A stretch of 64,000 bases of DNA from Pseudooceanicola antarcticus (GCF_900215355.1 NZ_OBEA01000007.1:124001-188000), one strand, 5' to 3'. Positions 19,919 through 29,207 are shown, counted from the stretch's first letter. The notes: generated by a model not told the origin, from the sequence alone. Program-made: numbers and translations.

Positions 19919-21349
19919 TCAGAGACCCTTGGCCCGATAGCTGGCCGCCACCCTTTCGATCGAGACCAGGAAACCGGCCATCCGAAGATCCTCGACGTCG
20001 CCGCGTTCGTGCCAGACTTCGCGCATCGACTGGAAGGCCGTGCGCATGGTGTCATCCAGGCCCGAGCGTACCAGTTCCAGCTCTCCGGCTCCGCGCAGGT
20101 ACTTCTGCTTGAAGCCGGGCGAGAGGGTCCAGCCGACGCCGCTGTCCGACGAGAGCCTCTCGAGCTCGTCGACCAGCAGCTGGTGGCGAGCTTCTTCCTG
20201 GCGCCGCTGCATGCGGCCAAAGCGGATATGGCTGAGGTTCTTGACCCACTCGAAGTAGGAGACCGTGACACCGCCGGCGTTGGCGTAGAGGTCCGGGATG
20301 ATCACCGTGCCCTTCTTGCGCAGCACCTCGTCGGCGCCGAAGGTGATCGGGCCGTTGGCCGCCTCGATGATTAGCGGCGCCTTGATGCGCTCGGCGTTCG
20401 AGAGGTTGATCACCCCTTCCAGTGCCGCCGGGATCAGGATGTCGCAATCCTCTTCCAGCAGCGCCGCGCCATCCTCGACATAGCTGGCGTCGGGATAGCC
20501 CGAGACCCCGCCATGGCCGGCGATCCAGTCATGCACCGCGTGGACGTTGATGCCCTCTTCGCTGAAGAGCGCCCCGTCGCGCTCGATCACGCCGATGATC
20601 TTGGCGCCGTCTTCCTCCTGCAGGAAATGCGCCGCGTGATACCCCACGTTGCCAAGGCCCTGGACGATCACCCGCTTGCCATCGAGAGACCCAGAGAGAT
20701 TCGCCGCCGCCACATCCGCGGGCTCGCGGAAGAACTCGCGCAGGGCATATTGCACGCCGCGCCCCGTGGCCTCGACCCGGCCCGCGATACCGCCGGCGTT
20801 CAGCGGCTTGCCGGTGACACAGGCGCGGGCGTTGATGTCGGTGGTGTTCATCCGCGCGTATTGATCCGCCATCCAGGCCATCTCGCGCTCGCCGGTGCCC
20901 ATGTCGGGGGCGGGCACGTTCTGGGCCGGGTTGATCATGTCGCGCTTGATCAGCTCGTAGGCAAAGCGGCGGGTGATCAGCTCGAGCTCCTGCTCGTCGT
21001 AGTCGCGCGGGTTGATGCAGAGACCGCCCTTCGAGCCGCCGAAGGGGGCCTCGACCAGGGCGCACTTGAAGGTCATCAGCGCCGCCAGGGCCTCGACCTC
21101 GTCCTGGTCGACGTTGAGAGCGTAGCGAATCCCCCCTTTCACGGGCTCCATGTGTTCGGAATGGACCGAGCGGTAGCCTGTGAAGGTCTGGATCTGCCCG
21201 CGCAGGCGCACCCCGAAACGGACAGTATAGGTCGAGTTGCAGACCCTGATCTTTTCCTCAAGCCCCGGCGGCAGATCCATCAGCGCCACGGCACGGTTGA
21301 ACATCAGATCCACGGAGCGGCGGAAGCCGGGTTCCTTGATCGGTTGCAT
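19919..21349 (-). CDS. Glutamate dehydrogenase (Glu/Leu/Phe/Val dehydrogenase family)
   Basis: A 476-residue hexameric amino-acid dehydrogenase. The catalytic lysine region EAPFGGSKGGL and the glutamate-binding segment VKGGIRYAL are present near residues 75-125, and the Rossmann nucleotide site is VIVQGLGNVGYHAAHFL. It interconverts glutamate with 2-oxoglutarate and ammonia. Cofactor preference cannot be set by eye. The ATG at 21349 is preceded by an excellent GGAGGAAC ribosome site. A 530-residue reading from 21511 is not supported. It is a single gene, convergent with the flavodoxin-like gene only 10 bases away. Confidence 0.94.
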   Translation of the reverse strand: MQPIKEPGFRRSVDLMFNRAVALMDLPPGLEEKIRVCNSTYTVRFGVRLRGQIQTFTGYRSVHSEHMEPVKGGIRYALNVDQDEVEALAALMTFKCALVEAPFGGSKGGLCINPRDYDEQELELITRRFAYELIKRDMINPAQNVPAPDMGTGEREMAWMADQYARMNTTDINARACVTGKPLNAGGIAGRVEATGRGVQYALREFFREPADVAAANLSGSLDGKRVIVQGLGNVGYHAAHFLQEEDGAKIIGVIERDGALFSEEGINVHAVHDWIAGHGGVSGYPDASYVEDGAALLEEDCDILIPAALEGVINLSNAERIKAPLIIEAANGPITFGADEVLRKKGTVIIPDLYANAGGVTVSYFEWVKNLSHIRFGRMQRRQEEARHQLLVDELERLSSDSGVGWTLSPGFKQKYLRGAGELELVRSGLDDTMRTAFQSMREVWHERGDVEDLRMAGFLVSIERVAASYRAKGL

Positions 21350-21712
21350 CGCGTTCCTCCCGGAAATTCGACAGGCCAGGGGCGCCTGTCCGGTGCCTCC
21401 GAACATGGAGCAATTTCTTGACCTTTCCAATAACATCCCGCTTTTCCCGCGGCCCCGCCCGAACCCGATGCCCCAGTTCCCTGCCCGCCCTTCGGGGCGC
21501 GGCCCCGGCACGCGGGTTCAATCACAGCCTGTAGGAGTGCCGCCCGATACTACCGCCGGGTCACGCAAGATCCCGGCCACATTGGGCAATTTTGGCCTGC
21601 GGAGTCCCAGATAACGCCCAATTTCCGCCGTTTTCACCGCCTAGACAAATTCCTGACCAATAGCGCCGGGCGTCCGCCCAGAGAGCACGAGGCGCCGGTA
21701 AGGAAAATGAAG
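21350..21712. other. Divergent intergenic region between glutamate dehydrogenase and tadG-like genes
   Basis: No credible gene was seen. The region must hold the promoters of both flanking units. It contains an inverted pair TTGGGC (21582-21587) / GCCCAA (21616-21621), each part of a GCCCAATTT- or GGGCAATTTTGG-like motif, about 90 bases upstream of the tad genes. I could not assign confident -35/-10 boxes. Confidence 0.4.
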
Positions 21713-23128
21713 ATGAGTACGATCAGCAAAGCACGCGGGGGCCGTCCGTTGACGGTTCGGCTGCGCAGACATGTGGAAGGTTTCGCTGGCTCCGAATCCG
21801 GGGCCATGCTGCCGCTTATCGTCTTCTTCCTGCTGATTACCCTGGTGCTGGGCGGCATGGGCGTGGACTTCATGCGCCACGAGATGGCCCGCGCCAAGCT
21901 GCAGACCGTGCTGGACCGCGCCGTCCTGGCCGCCGCCAACACCCGCAACGACCTCGATCCCAAGGCCGTGGTCGAGGATTACTTCGCCAAGGCCGACATG
22001 ACCGAATACCTCGGCCCGGTCTCGGTCCAGTCGGGCTCGGGCTACCGGGTCGTCTCGGCCAAGGCCAGCAACCACATGAAGACCCAGTTCCTCGGGACCA
22101 TCGGCTTCTCGACCCTGGACATCAATGTCTCGGGCACCGCCGAAGAAAGCATCGGCGACGCCGAGGTCTCGCTGGTGCTGGATATCTCGGGCTCCATGCG
22201 GAACAACAGCCGCATCTCGAACATGCGCGATGCGGCGAAGGATTTCATCGACACGGTGATCACCGAGGACCAGACCGGCACGGTCTCGGTCTCGATCGTG
22301 CCCTACACCAGCCAGGTGAACGCGGGCCCCGAGATCATGAGCCGCCTCAACGTGCTGACGCTGCACGGCTATTCCAACTGCATCGAGTTCGACTCGGATG
22401 CCTTCAGCACCACCGAGATCAACACCACGGACTTCCACCAGCAGTTCGCGCATTTCTCCTCGGGCTCGGGCAGCACCCAGTACCGGATCAGCGATCCGGG
22501 CTGCCCGGACAATGACTACGAGCGGATCACCCCCTTCAGCCAGAACGCCTCGGCGCTGAAGACCCAGATCGGCAAGATGCAGCCGCGGCAGAACACCTCG
22601 ATCCACCTGGGCATGAAATGGGCCGCTGGCCTGCTGGACCCGGCCTTCCAGCCGGTGATCTCGGACATGGTGGACGACGGTCTGATCGACCCCGCCTTCG
22701 ACGGCCGCCCGCAGAACTGGGGCGCCGGCGCCCTGAAAGCCATCGTGCTGATGACCGACGGCGAGAACGTAGCCACCACCCGCCTGAAGAACCAGGTCTA
22801 CGAGACCCCGGACATGCGCTATTTCTGGAGCCGCAACCGTTTGGGCTATGTCGAGGGCGACATGAGCTCCAGCCTGAGATCCTACTTCTCCGAGAGGGCC
22901 TATTCGGCCGGCCAGGGGGACACCTACCTGCAGCAGGTCTGCGCCGCGGCCAAGCAGAAGGGCATCATCGTCTATACGATCGGCTTCGAGGTCAGCAACA
23001 ACGGCGCTGGCGAGATGGAGGATTGCGCCTCGTCTCCGGCCCACTTCTACCGCGTCGAAGGGATCGAGATCTCTGAGGCCTTCGAGTCCATCGCCCGCCA
23101 GCTGAACGCACTGCATCTGACCAACTGA
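21713..23128 (+). CDS. TadG-like pilus assembly protein with von Willebrand A domain
   Basis: A 471-residue protein. The N-terminal Tad segment (FAGSESGAMLPLIVFFLLITLVLGGMGVDFMRHEMAR) has a single membrane helix typical of TadE/TadG minor pseudopilins. A vWA domain starts near residue 155, with the MIDAS motif DISGSM, the second metal site MTDGEN near residue 345, and Cys residues consistent with a periplasmic location. The ATG at 21713 is eight bases from AGGA; an ATG at 21707 is too close to it. It is first in a three-gene operon, overlapping the next gene by one base (TGATG). Confidence 0.85.
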   Translation: MSTISKARGGRPLTVRLRRHVEGFAGSESGAMLPLIVFFLLITLVLGGMGVDFMRHEMARAKLQTVLDRAVLAAANTRNDLDPKAVVEDYFAKADMTEYLGPVSVQSGSGYRVVSAKASNHMKTQFLGTIGFSTLDINVSGTAEESIGDAEVSLVLDISGSMRNNSRISNMRDAAKDFIDTVITEDQTGTVSVSIVPYTSQVNAGPEIMSRLNVLTLHGYSNCIEFDSDAFSTTEINTTDFHQQFAHFSSGSGSTQYRISDPGCPDNDYERITPFSQNASALKTQIGKMQPRQNTSIHLGMKWAAGLLDPAFQPVISDMVDDGLIDPAFDGRPQNWGAGALKAIVLMTDGENVATTRLKNQVYETPDMRYFWSRNRLGYVEGDMSSSLRSYFSERAYSAGQGDTYLQQVCAAAKQKGIIVYTIGFEVSNNGAGEMEDCASSPAHFYRVEGIEISEAFESIARQLNALHLTN

Positions 23129-23658
23129 TGAAACGTCTCGCTCATATCCTGCGCGGTTTCCGCGATGGCGAGGCGGGCAACGTCACGGTCGAATTCGTGA
23201 TCCTGTTCCCGATCATCCTGACCATGTTCCTCTCGACCGTCGAGCTGGGCATGCTGACCGTGCGCCAGACCATGCTGGAGCGCGGGCTCAACGTGGCGGT
23301 GCGGGATCTGCAGATCGGTCTGACCGAGAATGTCGATCACGACACGATCAAGGAGCTCATCTGCGATTACGCGGGCCTTCTGCCCGACTGCGACAACGCG
23401 CTGAAACTCGAGATGCAGCCCGTGGACCTGCGCGCCTATGTTGCCATGTCCGATGACATCGACTGCGTGGACCGCGCCGAAGAGGTGAACCCGGTGCGCA
23501 CCTTCACCAATGGCCAGGCCAACGAGCTGATGATCCTGCGCGCCTGCCTGAAATTCGCGCCGATCTTCCCCAACGTCGGGCTGGGTCGCAACTTCGGCAA
23601 GGATGCCAACGGGGATGCGATCATGTTCGCCGTCTCGGCCTTCGTGAACGAACCATGA
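23128..23658 (+). CDS. TadE-like pseudopilin 1
   Basis: A 176-residue protein with the TadE signature GNVTVEFVILFPIILTMFLS at residues 16-36: a Gly/Glu processing-type motif followed by a hydrophobic helix. The remainder is predicted to be periplasmic, with three or four Cys residues (CDYAGLLPDC, IDCVD). TadE/F/G proteins are minor components of Flp/Tad type IV pili. It is translationally coupled on both sides (one-base overlap with tadG, ATGA with the next gene). No other tad genes lie in the window. Confidence 0.82.
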   Translation: MKRLAHILRGFRDGEAGNVTVEFVILFPIILTMFLSTVELGMLTVRQTMLERGLNVAVRDLQIGLTENVDHDTIKELICDYAGLLPDCDNALKLEMQPVDLRAYVAMSDDIDCVDRAEEVNPVRTFTNGQANELMILRACLKFAPIFPNVGLGRNFGKDANGDAIMFAVSAFVNEP

Positions 23659-24209
23659 GCTGGCTGAAGCACCATATCCGCCGCTTCGCGCGCGATGAGC
23701 AGGGCGTCGTCACGGTCGAGTTCCTGATGCTCTTTCCGCTGCTGGTCTGGGCCTATGTCGCCATGTTCGTCTTCTTCGACATGCTGCGCGTCACCGCCCA
23801 GCACCAGAAGGCGGCCTATGTGATCTCGGACATGCTCTCCCGCGAGACCGAGTACATCACGCCGACGTATATCGACAATTCCATGAAGCTCTTCGACTCC
23901 ATGATGCGGCTCGACCGGGACAATGCGCTGCGCGTCAGCTCGATCGGCTACGACGAAGAGCACGATACCTACGAGATCTCCTGGTCCCAGGCGCGCGGCG
24001 GCAAGCAGGCTCTGGTCAACAGCGATATCAGCGACTGGGGCTCCCGGCTGCCGATGCTGGCCGCCGGGGATGAGCTGATCCTGGTCGAGACCTGGTATGA
24101 CTACGAGATCGCCTGGGGACAGATCGACATGGACGACCTGCATCTGCACAACTTCGTCTACACCCGCCCGCGTTTCGCCGCCGTCCTGAAATTCGACGCC
24201 GACGGCTGA
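23655..24209 (+). CDS. TadE-like pseudopilin 2
   Basis: A 184-residue protein with QGVVTVEFLMLFPLLVWAYVAMFVFFD-type N-terminus (the TadE pattern at residues 14-40). Unlike its upstream neighbour it has no Cys in the predicted periplasmic part. It overlaps the preceding gene by four bases and ends the operon before a 7-bp hairpin at 24233-24249. Probably a minor pilin or pilin-assembly factor working with the two genes upstream. Confidence 0.82.
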   Translation: MSWLKHHIRRFARDEQGVVTVEFLMLFPLLVWAYVAMFVFFDMLRVTAQHQKAAYVISDMLSRETEYITPTYIDNSMKLFDSMMRLDRDNALRVSSIGYDEEHDTYEISWSQARGGKQALVNSDISDWGSRLPMLAAGDELILVETWYDYEIAWGQIDMDDLHLHNFVYTRPRFAAVLKFDADG

Positions 24210-24232
24210 ACGGTCGCCGAGGCACCCGTTCG

Positions 24233-24249
24233 CTGGTCCCTTGGACCAG
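24233..24249. terminator. Hairpin between convergent genes
   Basis: CTGGTCC / GGACCAG form a perfect 7-bp stem with a CTT loop. It lies 24 bases past the TadE-like stop and 9 bases before the opposing gene's stop. It could serve both strands. No T-run. Confidence 0.45.
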
Positions 24250-24257
24250 GCGGCACC

Positions 24258-24755
24258 TCAGCTTTCGGCCTGCCCCTTGTGGGCCATGTAGAGCGCCAGC
24301 GCATCGGCCATCTGCTTGCCCTCGGCGCCGCGCACCAGGCCGCCTACCCCAAGACGCTTGCCGAACTGCCAGTAGAGGCCCGGACGGAAACGCAGCGGGC
24401 CGCGCTCGGTCAGTTTCAGCAGGAAGCCGTTGGAGGGTTTGAAGGCGAAGAGGCCGCGATCCACCGCCGCGATCTGCTCCATCCGCACCAGCATGATGCC
24501 GCCCTCTTCGCGCAGGCCCTCTGCGGTCAGCACCAGCACCTTCTGCGTCGCCTGGTAAAGCCGCCAGACCACCAGGGCTTCGAGCCCCGCCAGCGCCAGC
24601 AGCAGCAGTCGCAGGCCAAGGGGCACCGGGTCCGGGGTAAGCGCCAGCCAGGCCAGCACCACGGCAAGCCCGCCGGTCACCGTCAACCCGACCACGCGCC
24701 GTGCGGCACCGATGCCGACCCGCGCCAGTTCCTGTTCCGCTGCCTCTTGGCTCAT
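24258..24755 (-). CDS. Small membrane protein of unknown function
   Basis: A 165-residue protein with two closely spaced membrane helices (about 22-42 and 46-66, VVGLTVTGGLAVVLAWLAL and LGLRLLLLALAGLEALVVW), then a soluble domain that reads like a PH/bPH-type fold (LTAEGLREEGGIMLVRMEQIAAV, GPLRFRPGLYWQFG). GAGAGG precedes the start. I do not recognise a named family. Both tails are predicted to be cytoplasmic. It is transcribed alone between the TadE operon and the TetR gene. Confidence 0.65.
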   Translation of the reverse strand: MSQEAAEQELARVGIGAARRVVGLTVTGGLAVVLAWLALTPDPVPLGLRLLLLALAGLEALVVWRLYQATQKVLVLTAEGLREEGGIMLVRMEQIAAVDRGLFAFKPSNGFLLKLTERGPLRFRPGLYWQFGKRLGVGGLVRGAEGKQMADALALYMAHKGQAES

Positions 24756-24902
24756 CTGCCTCTCTCCCTCTTGTCCTGCCCGCTTCTATGCGGCCCGGAG
24801 GCGGAAAGCGAGCCTGCATCGGCATGCCGGGGCAGCCGCCCCGCAGCGCGAGCCGCACGGCGGTCGGACCGCGCCCCTGTCGCCCCATGCCTGAACTTGC
24901 GC

Positions 24903-25490
24903 TCAGCGCGTCACCAGGCGGCGGACCATTTCCCAGTAGATCTCTTCGACCTCCGCAAGGCTCTGGCCGCCGCCGTCGCGGAACCAGGTGGTGATGCCGG
25001 TGAGCATGGCGATGACGGCGCGGGTGGCGATGCGCGCATCGGCGATCTGCATCACCCCTTCGGCCTGTCCGCGCTCAAGGATCTGCCTCAGCCGCGCCTC
25101 ATAGGCCTGCCGTTGCTCTTCCAGCAGGGCGAAGTTCTCGGGGCTGAGGTTGCGCAGTTCCATGTAGGAGATGAAGACCGCCTCGGGACGCGCCGCATGG
25201 TGACGGATGTGGAAGCGGGTGAAGCCTTCGAGCGCAGCCAGGGGTTCCTTCGGCAGATCCGCCGCTGCCACGGCCTGCAAGAGCTCGACCATATGTTCGG
25301 CCATGAGCCGGTAAAGCAGCGCCTGCTTGTCGGAGATGTGGTTGTAGAGCGCGCCGACCTGCACCCCGACCTCACCGGCGATCTGCCGCATGGAAACCGC
25401 CGCGTAGCCGTGACGCGCAAAGAGCTCCAGCGCGGTCTTGCGCAGCCTCAGGGCGGTATCGCCGGGCGGGATCTGGCTTTCGTCGTCCAT
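24903..25490 (-). CDS. TetR-family transcriptional regulator
   Basis: A 195-residue regulator. The N-terminal helix-turn-helix is clear: ALELFARHGYAAVSMRQIA then VQVGALYNHISDKQALLYRL (about 20-65). The C-terminal ligand/dimer domain is of the type seen in fatty-acid/CoA-related TetR proteins, but the effector is unknown. It is divergent from the lipoprotein-hom genes across a 168-base gap, so it may regulate itself or that unit. No classic inverted repeat was obvious there. Confidence 0.88.
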   Translation of the reverse strand: MDDESQIPPGDTALRLRKTALELFARHGYAAVSMRQIAGEVGVQVGALYNHISDKQALLYRLMAEHMVELLQAVAAADLPKEPLAALEGFTRFHIRHHAARPEAVFISYMELRNLSPENFALLEEQRQAYEARLRQILERGQAEGVMQIADARIATRAVIAMLTGITTWFRDGGGQSLAEVEEIYWEMVRRLVTR

Positions 25491-25658
25491 CCAATGCTTC
25501 TACCGCTCCTGCGGCGTCCGGCAAAGCCCTTCTGCAAGAGGCCCCTGCCAGGCAGCTGCGGGACGTCCCCGCCCGGCGGCCCTGCCCCGGCCCCCGAGCC
25601 TGCCACGATCACGCGCCCGAGGCTTGCCAAGCCGCATCGGCTGGGGCATCCCTTTGGC

Positions 25659-25925
25659 ATGACCTCGTGCCTCCGCCCTGCCCTCAGCTTTCCCGCGGCC
25701 CTGCTGCTTCTGGTGCTTGCCGGATGCGGGCGCCCGCCGCTGCCCGAAAGCGCCACTGCCATCGGAGATGTCCCCTATCCCGAGCTGGTGCCGGCACAGC
25801 AGATCCTTTCAGGCGGCGCGCAAGAGCCCCGGATTTCCGAGAGCTCCGAGGCCTCCCTGGCGGCCCGCGCCGCTCTGCTCAGACGCCGTGCAGCAGAGCT
25901 GCGCGCTCGGGAATTCGACACCTGA
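25659..25925 (+). CDS. Small putative lipoprotein
   Basis: An 88-residue protein. Residues 1-22 form a signal peptide ending in the lipobox LAGC with Cys23, predicted to be lipidated and membrane anchored. The mature part is short, Pro-rich at the start (GRPPLPESA), then a charged helix (LAARAALLRRRAAELRARE). It lies 103 bases upstream of hom on the same strand. No function is recognised. The ribosome site is weak, so the start rests on the signal peptide. Confidence 0.65.
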   Translation: MTSCLRPALSFPAALLLLVLAGCGRPPLPESATAIGDVPYPELVPAQQILSGGAQEPRISESSEASLAARAALLRRRAAELRAREFDT

Positions 25926-26027
25926 GGGGGCTTTCGCGCCTCCCGTCGCAGAGTCGCGTTGCAAGGGATTTGCAAAGGCGATAGGCCCATGCAACGGAAA
26001 TCCCGCGACGAAATCTGGAGTGATCCC

Positions 26028-27329
26028 ATGAGCGAGCCCCTGCGCCCCCAACCCCTGCGACTGGGGATTGCCGGCCTTGGCACCGTCGGCATCGGCGTGT
26101 TGAAGATCCTGCGCAAGGAGGCCGCGATGCTCACCGCCCGCACCGGGCGCGAGATCACCATCACCGCCGTTTCGGCGCGCAACCGCAGCAAGGATCGCGG
26201 CGTGCCGCTGGAGGGCTACGCCTGGGAAGACGATCCCGTCTCCCTCGCTACCCGCGACGACGTGGATATCTTCGTGGAACTGATGGGCGGCTCGGACGGG
26301 CCGGCCAAGGCTGCTACCGAAGCTGCGCTGAACGCCGGCAAGGACGTGGTCACCGCCAACAAGGCGATGCTGGCGATCCACGGCCAGGAACTGGCGGAAC
26401 TGGCTGAATCCAAGGGCTGTGTCATCCGCTTCGAGGCCGCCGTCGCCGGTGGCATCCCGGTGGTGAAGGCCCTGACCGAGGGTCTTGCGGGCAACAACAT
26501 CACCCGCGTCATGGGCGTGATGAACGGCACCTGCAACTATATCCTCACCCGGATGGAGGCGACCGGCAGCAGCTACGAAGAGCTCTTCGACGAAGCGGGC
26601 AAGCTAGGCTACCTGGAAGCCGATCCCAACCTCGACGTGGGCGGTATCGACGCCGGCCACAAGCTGTCGCTGCTGGCCTCGGTGGCCTTCGGCAGCCGCG
26701 TGGCCTTCGACAAGATGGAGCTGGAGGGCATCCAGCGCATCACCCTCGAGGACATCCGCGCCGCCGCCGACATGGGCTTCCGCATCAAGCTTCTGGGGGT
26801 CAGCCAGATGACCGGCCGCGGCCTGGAACAGCGCATGGCGCCCTGCCTGGTGCCCGCGACCTCTCCGCTTGGACAGCTGGAAGGCGGCACCAACATGGTG
26901 GTGCTGGAAGGCGATGCCGTGGGTCAGATCGTGCTGCGCGGTGCGGGCGCGGGCGAAGGCCCGACGGCCTCGGCCGTGCTGTCGGACATCTGCGACGTCG
27001 CGCGCGGCTTCCGCCTGCCGGTCTTCGGCCAGCCCGCGACCACCCTGCGCGAGACCAATGGCGCCGTCTCCAACACCCCCGCCCCCTATTACCTGCGCCT
27101 GACGCTGCAGGACAAACCGGGCGCCATGGCCAAGGTGGCCTCGGTGCTGGGCGAGGCGGGCGTCTCGATCCACCGCATGCGCCAATACGACCACGAGGGT
27201 GCCGGCGCGCCGGTGCTGATCGTCACCCACAAGACGCCGCGCGCGGCGCTTGATCTTGCCATCGCCGGCATGTCCGGCACTGGCGTGGTCGAGGGCGAGC
27301 CGGTGGCCCTGCGCATCGAGACGGTTTGA
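26028..27329 (+). CDS. hom: Homoserine dehydrogenase
   Basis: A 433-residue enzyme of the aspartate pathway, converting aspartate semialdehyde to homoserine for Met/Thr synthesis. It has an N-terminal Rossmann motif (LGIAGLGTVGIGVLKIL), a catalytic domain with GVMNGTCNYILTRM and GYLEADPNLDVGGIDAGHKLSLL-type conserved segments containing the catalytic Asp and Lys, and a C-terminal ACT domain (LRLTLQDKPGAMAKVASVL) for Thr feedback. The ATG at 26028 has GGAG seven bases upstream. It ends at a clear intrinsic terminator. Confidence 0.96.
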   Translation: MSEPLRPQPLRLGIAGLGTVGIGVLKILRKEAAMLTARTGREITITAVSARNRSKDRGVPLEGYAWEDDPVSLATRDDVDIFVELMGGSDGPAKAATEAALNAGKDVVTANKAMLAIHGQELAELAESKGCVIRFEAAVAGGIPVVKALTEGLAGNNITRVMGVMNGTCNYILTRMEATGSSYEELFDEAGKLGYLEADPNLDVGGIDAGHKLSLLASVAFGSRVAFDKMELEGIQRITLEDIRAAADMGFRIKLLGVSQMTGRGLEQRMAPCLVPATSPLGQLEGGTNMVVLEGDAVGQIVLRGAGAGEGPTASAVLSDICDVARGFRLPVFGQPATTLRETNGAVSNTPAPYYLRLTLQDKPGAMAKVASVLGEAGVSIHRMRQYDHEGAGAPVLIVTHKTPRAALDLAIAGMSGTGVVEGEPVALRIETV

Positions 27330-27334
27330 ATGAA

Positions 27335-27356
27335 GGGGGCGGAGACGCCCCCTTTT
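27335..27356 (+). terminator. Rho-independent terminator of hom
   Basis: GGGGGCG / CGCCCCC form a perfect 7-bp stem with a GAGA tetraloop, followed by TTTT. It starts five bases after the hom stop. One of the cleanest terminators in the window. Confidence 0.88.
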
Positions 27357-27381
27357 CCCTTCCGGGTACAAAGGTAAGCTC

Positions 27382-29127
27382 ATGGATTTTCTCGATATCT
27401 CTGCTTCCCTGACAGGCCGCCGCTGGGTCGGTCCGGGCGCGGAGGTCGAGCGCCAGGCCGAGGCCATCGTCCAGGCCGACCACCTGCCGGAACCGCTGGC
27501 CCGCATCCTTGCGCGGCGCGGCGTGGCACCCGGAGAAACCGCCGCCTTCCTGGACCCGAAGCTCGGCAGCCTGCTGCCCGACCCGCGCTCCCTGCGGGAC
27601 ATGGAAACCGCCGCCGCCCGCTTCCTCGCTGCCGTGAAGTCCCGCCAGCGCATCGCCATCTTCGCCGACTACGACGTCGACGGGGGTTCCTCTGCGGCGC
27701 TGCTCATTGACTGGCTGCGCCGGATGGGCCGCGAGGCGACGCTCTATATCCCCGACCGCATCGACGAGGGCTACGGGCCGAACGTGCCCGCCATGCAGGA
27801 GCTGGGCCGCAACCACGACCTGATCCTCTGCGTCGACTGCGGCACCCTCAGCCATGAGCCCGTCGCCGCGGCGGGCTGCGACGTGGTGATCCTGGACCAC
27901 CACCTGGGCGGAGAGACTCTGCCCGAGGCGCTGGCGGTGGTGAACCCCAACCGCCAGGACGAGGACGGTGCGCTGGCCCATCTCTGCGCCGCCGCCGTGG
28001 TCTTCCTGATGCTGGTCGAGGCCAACCGGCAACTGCGCGACGAAGGGGTGCAAGGCCCTGACCTGATGAGCTTTCTCGACCTGGTGGCGCTGGCCACCGT
28101 GGCCGATGTGGCGCCGCTTCTGGGGGTCAACCGTGCGCTGGTGCGCCAGGGTCTGAAGGTCATGGCGCGGCGCGAACGACCGGGCCTGGTGGCCCTGTCG
28201 GACATCGCAAGGCTGACCACAGCCCCCGCCGCCTACCACCTGGGTTTCCTGCTGGGGCCGCGTGTCAACGCGGGCGGCCGGATCGGCGCGGCGGACATGG
28301 GGGCGCAGCTGCTGGCGACGGATAACCCCATGGAAGCAAAGCGTTTGGCCGAGCGCCTGGACCAGCTCAACACCGAGCGCCGCGAGATCGAGGCCGAGGT
28401 GCGCGCCTATGCCATGGCCCAGGCCGAGGCACGCGGGCTTGATGCTCCGCTGGTCTGGGCCGCCGGTGAGGGCTGGCATCCGGGCGTCGTCGGCATCGTC
28501 GCCTCGCGCCTGAAGGAAGCCACCAACCGCCCGGCGGTGGTGATCGGCTTCGACGGGGACGAGGGCAAGGGCTCCGGTCGCTCGGTGGCGGGCGTCGATC
28601 TTGGCGCCTCGATCCAGAAACTGGCCGCCGAGGGGCTGCTGGTGAAGGGGGGCGGGCACAAGATGGCTGCGGGCCTCACCGTGGCCCGCGACCAGCTGGA
28701 GCCCGCCATGGCGCGGCTGTCGGAAATGCTGGAAAAACAAGGCTCTGGCTCTGCCGGTCCGGCGGATCTGCGCATCGACGGCGTGCTCATGCCCGGCGCT
28801 GCAACGCCCGAGCTGGTGACCATGCTGGACGAGGCGGGACCCTATGGTGCCTCGGCGCCGGCGCCGCGCTTTGCCTTTCCCTCGCAGCGGATCTCTTTCG
28901 CCAAGCGGGTCGGGGAAAACCACCTGAAGATCGCCTTCTCGGACGGCATGGGCGGCCGGATCGAGGCCATCTGCTTCGGCGCCTTCGACGGCCCGCTCGG
29001 GCCCGCGCTGGAATCCCACAAGGGCCAGAGCTTCCACCTGGCAGGCAGGCTGGAGATCAACGAATGGGGCGGCCGCCAGAAGGTCCAGCTGCGCCTGGAA
29101 GACGCCGCGCCCGCCTCTGAAATCTGA
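27382..29127 (+). CDS. recJ: Single-stranded-DNA-specific exonuclease RecJ
   Basis: A 581-residue 5'-3' exonuclease of the DHH phosphoesterase family acting in recombination and repair. Metal-binding motifs are visible: FADYDVDGGSSAALL (motif I, DYDVDG), CVDCGT, LDHHLG (DHH motif), and the DHHA1 motif GGGHKMAAGL towards the C-terminus, followed by the OB-fold region. AAGG lies seven bases before the ATG. It is separated from hom by a terminator and followed by tRNA-Glu. Confidence 0.96.
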   Translation: MDFLDISASLTGRRWVGPGAEVERQAEAIVQADHLPEPLARILARRGVAPGETAAFLDPKLGSLLPDPRSLRDMETAAARFLAAVKSRQRIAIFADYDVDGGSSAALLIDWLRRMGREATLYIPDRIDEGYGPNVPAMQELGRNHDLILCVDCGTLSHEPVAAAGCDVVILDHHLGGETLPEALAVVNPNRQDEDGALAHLCAAAVVFLMLVEANRQLRDEGVQGPDLMSFLDLVALATVADVAPLLGVNRALVRQGLKVMARRERPGLVALSDIARLTTAPAAYHLGFLLGPRVNAGGRIGAADMGAQLLATDNPMEAKRLAERLDQLNTERREIEAEVRAYAMAQAEARGLDAPLVWAAGEGWHPGVVGIVASRLKEATNRPAVVIGFDGDEGKGSGRSVAGVDLGASIQKLAAEGLLVKGGGHKMAAGLTVARDQLEPAMARLSEMLEKQGSGSAGPADLRIDGVLMPGAATPELVTMLDEAGPYGASAPAPRFAFPSQRISFAKRVGENHLKIAFSDGMGGRIEAICFGAFDGPLGPALESHKGQSFHLAGRLEINEWGGRQKVQLRLEDAAPASEI

Positions 29128-29207
29128 TATTTTTCAGCCGGTTACGTCCCGCCACCCCGGCACGGCCCGCGGCGTCAAAAAAACTATCCCAAAGCTCAAA
29201 AAAACCC

